Position numbers and translations under genes: made by a program. A model generated the notes under the pieces. The model made no database searches. It worked only from the letters and a program-made list of their open reading frames with translations, and was not told where the DNA came from. A DNA stretch of 64,000 nucleotides from positions 558,001 to 622,000 of the forward strand of contig JAFEKR010000013.1 in assembly GCA_019022495.1 (NCBI GenBank), read 5' to 3'. This stretch comes from Epichloe hybrida. Taxonomy: Eukaryota > Ascomycota > Sordariomycetes > Hypocreales > Clavicipitaceae. Positions within the stretch are counted from its first letter, which is position 1. Every line of letters begins with the position of its first letter. Shown here piece by piece: positions 23,301 through 33,779 of this stretch.

Positions 23301-24840
23301 GAAAGTAGTGTGTGTTTAAGACATTAGTATAGTATAAGTAGTTTAGGGGGCTATTATATTACGAAATCCTTACTAATCCGTAGCAAATAAACCATTAGCG
23401 TAACTACTATAAAAGGCATAGGACTAAGATCTAGATCTATAAAAGCATAGAGTAAGGTTAACTTCTAAGTAAAAGGGAGGGGAAAAGCTAGTCTATAGTT
23501 ACGTAGTATAAGGGGCCTCCTAATATATAAAGACTAGGTAGTTATTCCACAGGAGCCTATCTTATAATAGGAGCTTCTATAGCTATACTATAATAATTTA
23601 TTAGCAGGTTACTTTAGGACTAAATACACTCTAGAGCTACTAAAACATTACTATTAGTAGCTAGTAATAAGTAAAGCTATTTTAGACTATATGTCTAGCT
23701 ACAGAGTATACTAGCGTGTGGTAGTAAGATAGCACCACCCCTATAGAAGCCTTAAATTACTACTAATACTAAGGCAACTATAGGTAAAGATCTTAATAGA
23801 CTTTATTATAAGTTTACTACTAGTGTGGCTAGGTAAGTAAGAAACTAATATAATCCTAGTAATTATAGACTAATTTACTAAGTACTCTATCTTCCTTCCT
23901 ATAAAGACTATAATTAACATAGCTAAATTAGTAAAGTTATTCTATAAGGAGATTAAGCTATGATTTAGAGCGCTAGAGGGCATTATATCTAATAGAGGGT
24001 TAGTATTCACAAGCTAATTCTAGTCGGAGGTATGTTACTAGTTATATATAAAGCGGAGGCTTTTAATAGCATTTTACCCCTAAACTAATAGGTAAATAAA
24101 GAGAATAAATTAGGTACTTAAGTATTACTTATAATGTTTTATTAAAGAGAACTAATAACTATAGCTAAAGCTACTCCTAATAGCCTAATTTACATGTAAT
24201 AATACTATTAATAAGATAATAGGCTACTCCCCTAACTATACTCTTATAGGCTATTTGCCTAAGTTTTGCCTTACTCTTAAGGGTAAGAGTATAAAGAGAG
24301 AGGTCCTAGAGGCTTACGTATGTGTTAAAAAGCTATATAAGGTTAGGGAGAAACTAGTATATAACTAGGCAAGGGCTACTAAAGTGTAGGCAAAGTACTA
24401 TAACTAGAGACATTAGCTAATAACCTTAAAAAGAGAAGACTTAGTACTACTATTAGTAAAGAATATTAGGCTTAAGGACGTAAAATAGAAGCTAAACCTA
24501 AGATTTATTAGGCTATTTTGAATACTTAACACTATAAGTAAATAAGCATACTAACTAGCGCTACCTAATAAGTATAGCTAACTACATAACATGTTCTACA
24601 TTAGCCTGTTAGAGCTATAGAATCGCTAGGAAGACGCCCTGGACAAGGACATACTAATGCTAGACCTTAAAGATAATAATAATAAGTTTAAAGTTAAAGA
24701 AGTTAGGGATTATAGGAAGACACGTAAAGGTAATAAATACCTAGTGAAATAGAAGGGCTAGCTAAGTAAATATAATTAATAGGTAGCATTAGAAGATATA
24801 GAAGGCGCTTAACGCGTAATTTAAGCTTTCTATTAAAGTA
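23300..24840 (+). pseudogene. Gypsy-3 integrase and chromodomain
   Basis: Integrase core: ILIDFIISLLLV (about 23,788-23,825, first Asp kept), IISNRGLVFTSQFQ (about 23,983-24,024, second Asp now Asn) and AFYPQTNRQIKRIN (about 24,070-24,112, Glu now Lys). The C-terminal segment reads KLNLRFIRLFQI and LPNKYSQLHNMFYISLLE (typical P..HxVFHVSLL, about 24,560-24,615). The end is a chromodomain, EVRDYRKTRKGNKYLVKQKG (about 24,700-24,760), then QVALEDIEGAQRVI (to about 24,822). Trp codons have become TAG. Confidence 0.86.
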
Positions 24841-24849
24841 AAATAAGTA

Positions 24850-26185
24850 AAAAGCGTAGTAAGATGTAATTAAGTTATAAGTAATAAGGGACAAGGTAAT
24901 TACAAAAAAGGCCTAGCCTTATTAGCCACTATTACACTCTAATTAAAACCCTTATTAGACTATCTGCTAAATAATAAAAGAAAAGATACTTATAAGGAGG
25001 GGAGTCTTATAGGAAACCCTTCTATAGTTACCCCCTTATGCGTTAAAATAACGCTATTATAAAGGAGGTACTTAGTGCCCTTACTCTTATCCTCCTAAAC
25101 CGCCACCTCTATTACCTAGAAAAACTAGTGCTTTACTACCCCCTAGGGCATAAATCCTAGATTATAATATTATAGCTATAAAGTTATTTTTCTCTTCTAG
25201 GAATTATAATATATAGCGTAGTTTAGCTATAAAAGTTAGTAAATAAGTAGTAAAGGAGGAGTAATAACTTATAATCCCTAGGGCAAGGGTAGGATACATA
25301 GTAACTAAAAGTTACTAGCGCAAAATAATATACTAATTATACACGGCTAAAGCAGCCTACCTAGGGAGTAAGCAAAGGTCTAGAGAACATATAATAAAAC
25401 ATACCTAATAGATATTAGCAGCCCTAGTTAAACCAAAGGAAACATAATAAGCTATATTAGCGTAATTAAACCCTAAAATAAGGTTTAGATAATAGGTACT
25501 AAAACAGCAGCAAGTTACCTTAGAAAATATATAATTATTAGGGTTATTAGGGTCCTAATTACTTAGGGCGTCTATTAAAGTTTTTACCTAATTAAGGGTA
25601 GTAAGAAAATCTAGAAAATCCCCTTATATAGTTAGCATTACCTAGAGAGATATAGGTAATTAGGGACTAAAAGAGCAGAGAATATAATATACTTACTATC
25701 TTATAAGTATTAATATATTTAACACACTAGATATAACGCTTTAAATATTTCCCTTTAATAATAGCGGTTAGCGCGCTAGGGAATTAATAGTTAATCTAAG
25801 GGATATTAGGCTTAGCTAGAGGATTTTTCTTAAAGTCCGCATAACCTGTGCGCAGATAATATATATAGGAACATTCTCTTAAATAGATATTAGGGATAGC
25901 CATAATAATAACGCTCTTAATGCTTTCCCTATCTAATTCTATTCTAATAATAAGGTAAGTAGTAAAGGTAGAGTTATAGTAACTAATAATATAATAGTAT
26001 CTAGGGAAAAGTTTACTATAGATAAGAAAGGGAAAAGTTAGTAATATAATAGGGAGTTATAGGTAAATTTATACTTAAACACTAATATTATTTATTATTA
26101 TTTTAGTATAGCTACCACTTAGTAAATAGCTATATAGTACCTACTAAAAGCTATTTAGAAGCCTAGCTAAAAGTAAGGGGGTAAT
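24850..26185 (+). other. Gypsy-3 3' tail with possible coding relic and polypurine tract
   Basis: There are 1.3 kb between the chromodomain and the 3' LTR. A loose plus-strand reading (for example VQRTYNKTYLIDISS, about 25,378-25,425, and GRVIVTNNIIVSREKFTIDK, about 25,967-26,025) suggests a short accessory frame, but no family is recognised. AAGTAAGGGGGTAAT (26,171-26,185) is the likely plus-strand primer. A second purine run, AAGGAGGGGAGTC, lies at about 25,003-25,015. Confidence 0.45.
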
Positions 26186-26387
26186 TATAAAGCCCTACTC
26201 ATAACACTAGCACGCTAGCATACTACTAGGTAAGCGTACTATGCCCTAGGGCTAGGTTTACATAACACTAGTAAGTCACTACCTATAAGTTAGTAACTCG
26301 CATGCATAACACACTTAGACCTAGCAAGCTTCAGTCAATATACGAACGCCCCTATACCTCTTGCCTAGCTATCCCTTTGTCCTCACA
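26186..26387 (+). repeat. Gypsy-3 3' LTR (202 bp)
   Basis: It starts TATAAAGCCC (for TGTGAGGCCC) and ends intact in GTCCTCACA, directly before the second CCAAG. A 64-codon open frame from 26,302 spans its end and the resumed gag of Gypsy-2 and is not a gene. Confidence 0.92.
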
Positions 26388-28212
26388 CCAAGGGAACCGC
26401 CTAGCGCAGGCTAAGTCTTTAGGATATAATAAGAAGGATGTTACCTTTAATAATAAGGTAATAAAGGATAATAGTCCTAAGTTAGCCAAATACTAAGATT
26501 AAATAGATAATTTAATAAAGCAGCTAGCTAAGTTAAAAATCATAGTTATAGCCTAAGTGAGAAAGGAAATTAATATTACAAAGCAGCTTAAAAAGAAGTA
26601 TAATAGTAACCTATAACACTAGTACTAGAATTACTAGCTAAATAGCATTAGATTATTTGATTAAGATAAGGACTGTATTTTCAAAATCAATGCGATAGGT
26701 AGACAAGGCCACTAGTTAAACCATTACCATTACTACAATAACAAGTCTTACTTAGCTATAAAGTGTAACACATTAGGGTTTAATAAGATATCTAAATTCG
26801 CTATCTATAACCTAGCTATCCGCATTTTAGTAATTAGGGATAACATAAGGCGCTAAATAATACTACCTATTTTACTCTTAAAGTTCCTTTAGATTAGTAG
26901 CTGCACACGTAGGCTAGCTATGTTTTAAGTTAAATACTTTCTAAATAGTAAGGTTACTTATATAATCCCTAGGATTAAGGAACGCGGTCCTTATAGAGGT
27001 AAAAGCTAGGATATATTATTAGATAAATAAGAAATATTTAATTAAATAGAAAGCTAGTTTAACCCCGCTAAATACTATCTAGAAAGGGAGGTTTAGGTAA
27101 TATTAATCTTATAAAGGGAGCCCTTAGGCATAGTCTTAGCCATTACGTTTAAGAAGGTATATATAAAAGAAAAGGAAGTAAAGGACTATAATAGAAAGAT
27201 TATAGCTATTAGGGAACGAGTAGCGAAGCGCCCGCGAGTTAAAGACGTTATAGAAGAAGACAAACAAGATTATTAAGGCTACAAATAACCTAGATAAGGT
27301 GATAATACCTTAAATAAGGGAAAGAAAGATTTACTAGGCAAGGTTAGGCAAAGGATTTTGGATTAACTATATAATAAGGTCTTCTAGAAGAAGCTTAGAG
27401 TACCCTTTTAAGATATTTACTATATTATGCTAATACTAGCAGAAGTAGTTAGTAATAAGTGTCTCTTATAAGTAAAAGGCGTTAAAGATGTTTATTATTA
27501 TAACGGGGATACACTAGGGCCTATGCTACCTTTAAGAACATTTAGGGTTAAAACAACTCTAAGACTAATTAATCCAAAGAACTAGATTAATTCCATTATC
27601 TAGATAATAAAGGATGCTCTTAAAGAGGATAAGAGAAATAAAGCAAAGGCTAAGGTAAATTCGCTAAAGATAGCCCTAACGCCCCCGCTAGAAATTAACA
27701 CTACCCTATGGGAAAGGATCTAGGAAAGGCTTAGAACTTAAGTGTAATAGGATAGACCTTAATAGGATCTAATTAATCTACTTAAAGCAAACTTTATGCT
27801 TAACGTAATTATAAAACCACAAGCTATAGTTAACTAGTTATAGGATTTACTATACTTATAAGTTTGTCTAAATAACCTAGAAGGAGAGCTTCTCCTAGGG
27901 CTTATTAATATAGGCTTATAAGGAAATGTAATTACTAAAAGCACGGCTAGATGCTTAGGTCTAAAAATCTATCCTACAGACGTAATAAACACCACTTTAT
28001 TCTCCTTATATAGGATTAAGATAATTAGGGAGGTTTAGATGAAGCTATATCTAGGAAACGTCTAGATACCTACTAACTTCTATATTAGCCTAGACTTTAT
28101 TAATGTAAGCCTAATTCTAGGAATACTATTTTTTAGGCTATTATAAATGCAGTTTAACTATTTAAGAAGCGGTGAACTCTTTATTTAGTGTTGCTTTAGA
28201 GTTATTATTATT
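26388..28212 (+). pseudogene. Gypsy-2 gag, second part, and protease
   Basis: The plus-strand frame resumes after the CCAAG site. It includes a long Lys/Arg-rich segment (RERVAKRPRVKDVIEEDKQD, about 27,215-27,275), then a retropepsin-like block GELLLGLINIGLQGNVITKS (about 27,880-27,940), where N-I-G-L stands for the D-T-G-S type active site, and an LDFINVSLILGILFFRL block (about 28,090-28,140), the usual second half of the protease fold. The frame runs on past the SINE-A insertion at 28,213 into the RT. Confidence 0.75.
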
Positions 28213-28487
28213 GATTTTTAATTTTTTTTTGGGGTCATTGGCTGTGGCCAATGCATCTAATTTTCAAGGAACCAAAAAAATTACTAGCAATACCTAGCTA
28301 GTGCCACATGTAACAACTAAATTCAATAATCACCGCAGTGTTAGGTAAAACATAAAAGGAATAAGCTTTAAGCTACAAATTTAGGGGCTGAAAAGTTAAT
28401 ACAAAGTTTGCGACAAACTTTGTGGCTGCGATTGCGCAAGATACAGTCATAATTCGCGACCGCAGTCAAACTCAAATCCATTCGAGT
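28213..28487 (-). mobile_element. SINE-A copy 1: 5'-truncated retroposon with 18-bp target duplication
   Basis: This 275-bp insertion in Gypsy-2 is flanked by the 18-bp direct repeat TTTAGAGTTATTATTATT (28195-28212 and 28488-28505). On the minus strand it ends in a hairpin GCATTGGCCACAGCCAATG followed by CCCC, an A-run and TTAAAAATC. It matches only the 3' third of the full copies at 58259-58995 and 62304-63070, so it is 5'-truncated, as expected from target-primed reverse transcription. It keeps many CpG and CpA steps (for example GCGATTGCGCAAG) that are lost in the long copies. Confidence 0.85.
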
Positions 28488-28505
28488 TTTAGAGTTATTA
28501 TTATT

Positions 28506-30640
28506 ATCTTAAGAGTTGCAGGAAGTATCTAATAGCAATACACTAATATGTAACTAGCCTAGTAACCTACTATTAATGTTATTATGTTTAGCTGTCCTAA
28601 AGTAAAGGAAAAGGAAGATTAAATAGTTTGCAAAGGGTTAGAAGCAGAAATAGGCGATAATAAAGTACTAATCCCTATTATAACTAGAGAAGGGACTAAT
28701 ATTTTCTAAGAAGTTATTAAGGATATAATAGTAAACTATAACTAATGACTTAAAGCGGTTACGGAGGATTTCCAACCCCTAAGGCAGCTAAAACCACCTA
28801 ATCTTATAATAAACATAATATATAAACGCAAAGCTAATAAGATTTATCCACGTAATAATATGCTTTCTAACAGGTTAACCCTAGAAGGAGACCCTAAATA
28901 GAAGATAAAGAAATAGGAAGAAGCAAAATTACATTTAGATACATCTAGGAAATACAACGAGTATATCACTAGGAGATTTAGCAAGATCCCGTAAGGTTTT
29001 AGAATAACCTAGGAACAGCTAGATTAGATAGTTAAGGGGGTGTGAGAATATTTAACATAAGAAGAAGTTAATGTTTTTAAGGAAATCCTTTGTAACTAAG
29101 AAGTAGCGCTAGCGTAGGACTTATCTAAGTGTGAAAAAGTTAACCCACTAGTAGCATTACTATAAGTCATTAAGGTTGTTAAGTATAAGGCGTAGTAAGC
29201 TAGTTCTATCCTAATACCTCTTAGGTTATAAGGGAAACTAGTTAATTTATTAAAGAAGAAGTTAAAGTATAGGTATTTAGAAGAAAGCTATAGTTCTTAT
29301 AGGAACCCTTACTTTCTTATTATAAAGAAGGATAGAGGGATTTGCCTAATTCTATTAGCTACTAAGTATAATAAAGTTATAATATATAACGCACTAATCC
29401 CTTAAGGAGCGGAGGTATTTAGCGAGAGCTTTGTAATATATAAGATCTTGTTTATTATTAATCTCTTATTAGGATATAATTAAGTGGAATTAGCGGAGAG
29501 AAGTAGAGATATAACTATGATTTCTACTATGATTAGCCTTTTATAACTTTACTACCTACTATAGGGAGCTACTAACTTAGTAGCCTAATTTATTAGGATT
29601 ATCAGCTAAATCCTATTTAACTTAATCCCTAAGATTTGCGTACCCTTTCTAGATAATAATGCTATTAAGGGGCTAACTATAATATATAATGAAGAAGAAA
29701 TTATGCCTAGAGTACGTAGATATATAATAGAGTATTTAATTAATATTAACAAAGTTTTAGTTAACATTAAACTCTCTAGTTACATAGCTTTAGTAGCTAA
29801 GTTAAAATTCTACTAGAAGTTAGCTAAAATCGTAGGATTTATGTGTGGGATAAATAGATGAAAACTAACTAAGGCAAAGATTATAAAGATTCTAGACTAG
29901 AAAATTTACTAAGATCTATTAGAAGTGTAATCTTTTATTAGATTAATAGGAGTTTACTACATTTAGGTTAAATACTACATATAGAAGGCAAGACTACTAG
30001 TGATTTTACTATAGAAGATAATAAAGTAAGAATAAGGACTAGAGTAATAAGAAGCTATGGATATTTTAAAAAAGGCAATAACTATAGCCCTAGTTTTTAT
30101 TTTACTTAATCTTAGACTAGGCTTTAGGGAAATTATCCTTATAGTAAACATAAGCTTACTAGGATAGGGAGTAGTATTACTATAAATTATTAATAGTAAA
30201 TACTATCCTATTTAATACAAGAGCGGTGTTTAGACTATTGTAGAGGCTAAGTATAATATGACTAAAAGAGAATGCTAAGTAGTTATTTATGCGTTAAGAA
30301 GACTATGAATTCACCTCTACGAAGTTCCCTTTATATTAGAAATAGATTTATAAGTCCTAGTGCACTAGCTTAATGAAGCTATTAACAATGTGCCTAGAGC
30401 TCTTATTACGTAATGGATAAGCTATATACTACTGTTTGATTTTTCGGTGTAATATATTCCTAGTAAGAAGAATAGAATTACTAATACCTTATCTAGAAAA
30501 GGCCCTAGACTATTAGATTAATTAAATTAAGAAGTCAAAGGAGACATTAAAGACTTTATTAACCTATATCTTAATAGTGTTAAGATAAAAGAGGATAGTA
30601 AGAAGGACTATTCATAGGAGATGCAACAGGTGATTAATTT
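28506..30640 (+). pseudogene. Gypsy-2 reverse transcriptase and RNase H
   Basis: Plus-strand blocks are LEESYSSYRNPYFLIIKKDR (about 29,278-29,335), YNALIPQGAEVF (about 29,388-29,422), LFIINLLLGYNQVEL (about 29,450-29,492), the catalytic box PFLDNNAIKG (29,643-29,672; second Asp is Asn), AKIVGFMCGINRQK (about 29,825-29,866), SFIRLIGVYYIQVKY (about 29,933-29,975), and the RNase H end FSVQYIPSKKNRITNTLSRK (about 30,440-30,500). This is a Ty3/gypsy pol distinct from those of Gypsy-1 and Gypsy-3. Confidence 0.86.
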
Positions 30641-31900
30641 CTTATTTACCCTTTAAAGACTAATTAATCTTAGTGCTAGGGACTATAGGAAGCTTTATAA
30701 TAGAGCAAAGAAGTTTTACCTAGAAAATAGATGCCTATAGAAAAGACTAATAGGAATTATAAAAGGACCTGCGTTAGTTATTAATATTCCTAAGCAGTAA
30801 TGCGTAATAGTTAAAGCTATCCATAAAGAACTTAGTTACAAAGGCGTTAAGGTAGTTTTCTAAGTAATAAAATAGCGGTACTAGTAGAAGGGACTTTAGA
30901 ATATGACTTAAGAGATACTAACCTATTGCAAGACGTGTTAAAAGTTCGCGCCTTAGTAACCTTAAGAACTATCTATGCTAGTTACACTAGGAAACCTAAT
31001 AAGTAAGATCTATATTAACACTTAGCACTTTCTAATTAATCACGGATATAAGTATCTCTTAGAAGCTAGGTACAACTTAATAGGGTAGGTGGAGGCTATA
31101 CTAGTTAGGAATGTAATAGTACTAGTAATTAGAAAATTCCTATTATTCTTAATTAGTAGGTTTAGACTTTTTTAGTTTATAGTCTATAATAGAGGTCCTA
31201 AGATATAAGGAAATCTTAAGGAAGCACTTATAGATATTAGTATTAAAGGAATCCAAACATCTAGGTATAACCTAAAGGCAAATTCCCCTGTTAAAGCTAA
31301 ATACTAGTCCCTTACGTCCGCTTTAGTAAAATTAGGAGGGTTAAATAGCTAATAGGTAAAGCACCTTAACAAAGCCTTTCTTATAGACCACACTACTATT
31401 TGCAAATCGCATAGGAAATCCGCTTTCTATTTGATTTATAGATAGGAACTAATCCTACTATTAGAAGTTAAGTTTCTAACCTAGAGGCTAATTAACTAGG
31501 AAGTAGTCACTACTAGTTAGGACCTATTTAAAGCTTAAGTCTATATGCTTAAAAGGAAGGCAAAGGATATTAGGAAAGTAAGGAAGAAGGTGTTTAACTT
31601 TAGGAAGTAACTTATAAACTAAACTAATAAGAACTAAGCCACCTCTCTTAGGAAGGATTAATTAAAACTAGGGGATCTTGTTCTAGTATATAATATTAGA
31701 AGGAATGTTAATATATCTACTACAAAGAAACTTATAATAAGATAGAATAGACCTTTCCGAATCTATAAGCGAGCGCTAATTTCTAGAGCCTATTATTTAA
31801 AAACGCTAGATAGGGTTTACCTTATAAAAACCATTTTAAGGGACTATATTAAAAAGTTTATCTTAGACATAGAAGGTTAGTGAACTTTAATAGTAAATAC
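30640..31900 (+). pseudogene. Gypsy-2 integrase, all three catalytic acids lost
   Basis: The HHCC domain is seen as HKELSYKGVKVVF (about 30,822-30,860) and YCKTCQKFAPQQPQELSM (about 30,921-30,975). The core has YINTQHFLINHGYKYL (about 31,012-31,060), IVYNRGPKIQGN (about 31,182-31,215) and NSPVKAKYQSL (about 31,282-31,313): the expected D, D and E read N, N and K, each a G-to-A change on the coding strand. The C-terminal part has LKLGDLVLVYNIRRNVN (about 31,668-31,715). I see no chromodomain; the frame drifts on into the unrecognised 3' region. Confidence 0.84.
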
Positions 31901-33720
31901 GTAGTTATATACTTCTTAATAACACTAGGCAAGGGAGGAGACCACTAATAACTATAATTAAGAAGTCACTATAATCATGCCTTTAGTAGCTTAACATAAT
32001 ATATCTAATCAAATAGTTAATAAAGGAGGGATAAGTTTATGTCTTAAGAAAGAGGTTAAGCTCCTACCTTAAAGGAGCCTATATTATAGGATTAAGGTAT
32101 AGCTACCTTACTTAATAGAATAATAGAAGAAAGAATATAAAGTATATTCTCTAATATACTAAGGAGTGTATAAGATTAAATATTATTTTCCCTTTGTTTT
32201 ATTTTAAGAACTAAGCAAAGTTTCGTTCTAATACTAAAGATTAAGTAATTAAGGCATAAGTCTATTAACTATAGGACTACTTACCCCTTTTCCCTTTTCT
32301 TTTATTTCCCTAAAATCCTACACTATAGACTAAATTTGTTTTCTTTAATTTTCTCTATTATTCATAAATAATTTAGGAAAGGAGAAGGCATATCTACTAC
32401 TAAGCGAGGAGAGTTATTAGAATTAATAGTATTTAGATTAAGCGGAAGGGTCTTTATTACTTTAGCAAACTACTCTTTTCCTAAGAAAGGCATAAGAGCT
32501 CTCTCTTAGGAAGACTAAAGGTAATACCTAGAGGTAAAGCGCTATTTATAGCTAGCCACACAAGACTTATTCTAGATATAATTACTACATGTACCTTTAC
32601 TAACCCTAGAAAGTAAGATATAGCTATAGAAAGGGAAGCATATATACTTACTAAAGAAGGTAACGTGCTATATATATAAGTTTAAGTAGTTAGTATAGAA
32701 AATACTATTTAATCTACTAAACATAGACACTAGTAAAGCATAATAACGCTTAGGACGCTATAAAAGAGCGTGCAAGAAGTACCTATTAGGATAAGCTATC
32801 TTAGTAGAAATAAGAACTAAGTAATAACGTTTATTTTTAATAGTAAGGGCTAAGATACTATTTACTTAAGTATAGCTCCTTATAAAATCCTTTAGTAATT
32901 TAGTTCTCTTTATAGTAGTAATTAGATAAGGAGAAGCCCCTTCTAGGGAATTTTTAGAAGGTTAGAGGGTAATCTCTATATATAAAGAAACACCACTATT
33001 ACTAATATTAATCCTGCCCTAAACCTAGAAGGCAAAAAGGAACTTGTACTATAAAACAGAAGTCATTAGTATTAGCCTAAATATAAGATTAAATAATCTT
33101 TAGAATACCTACGTAGTCTTTGCTAATAAATAGAGAAAAGAACTTAGCGTAGTTAGACTAGTCTATAGTCTTTATTACTAAAAGCTTGACTTCTAGGACG
33201 CTTACCCTTATAATAGTAGTAATATTAGGAAGTTTTTAATGGTTTTTATTAAGAGATTTAGCTATAATTAATTAATTAGGGTAATAATACAAAGAGTAAT
33301 AAGTTAAGGAGTATAAAGAAGAGGAAAGAAAAAGGGTTAGAAGAGCCTTAAACCGTAGGATACTATATATAATAGGCGTTAGCACCTAACAAGTAAGTAA
33401 GCTACCTACGAGTAATTTATGATAGCAAGGTCTAAATCATAGTAACTACTTAATCTCTACAGACGGATGCCTTGTAACGGATGCTAGCGGCTAATAGAGA
33501 AAGAGAAGGAGGTAACTAGTAATAGCTGCTAATAACTACTCTTAAAATTAATAAAGACTATAAGAACGGGATTAGGGCTATAGGAACTACTTAATCTAAC
33601 TTACTTCTTATATAAGCATATATTCTCTTAACCTTTAAAGTTTTTGCTTATACTACCCTTATTCCTAAAATCCTTTCTAATTATACTAATTCAAAAATCT
33701 AACAGGTAGTTACTACATCC
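31900..33720 (+). pseudogene. Gypsy-2 3' accessory region, first part: unrecognised coding relic
   Basis: After integrase a plus-strand reading remains protein-like from about 32,500 to 33,320, with stops almost only TAG/TAA: YLEVKRYLQLATQDLFQ (about 32,525), KVTCYIYKFKQLVQKILFNL (about 32,660-32,720), YKRACKKYLLGQAILVEIR (about 32,760-32,818) and a basic segment near 33,300-33,350. No family recognised. The orientation matches pol. It could be an accessory ORF of Gypsy-2 or another element inserted in the same direction; I saw no terminal repeats marking a separate element. Confidence 0.45.
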
Positions 33721-33779
33721 TTTCCTACTATAATAGTTATTCTATTTATCCTAGAACCTTTTAATCTTACCTAGTAAAA

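Larger units (their letters stand above)
19789..26387 (+). mobile_element. Gypsy-3: complete Ty3/gypsy chromovirus nested in Gypsy-2 gag
   Basis: The 6,599-bp element has 202-bp LTRs ending TGTGAGG...CCTCACA and is flanked by a perfect 5-bp duplication CCAAG (19784-19788 and 26388-26392). In order it holds gag with a zinc knuckle, protease, RT, RNase H, integrase and chromodomain, then a 1.3-kb tail and the tract AAGTAAGGGGGTAAT before the 3' LTR. It is less decayed than its copy Gypsy-5 (58996-64000), which has extra C-to-T and G-to-A changes. Because it splits Gypsy-2, it is the younger of the two. Confidence 0.94.

Noticed and set aside
24703..24894. 63-codon minus-strand open frame with membrane-like composition
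   Set aside because: It is antisense to the Gypsy-3 chromodomain.
26302..26496. 64-codon plus-strand open frame
   Set aside because: It spans the Gypsy-3 3' LTR and the interrupted Gypsy-2 gag, so it is an accident of the insertion junction.
28430..28490. Promoter or origin in the CpG-rich patch of the SINE-A fragment
   Set aside because: The patch is simply less mutated repeat sequence, shown by its homology to the two decayed copies.
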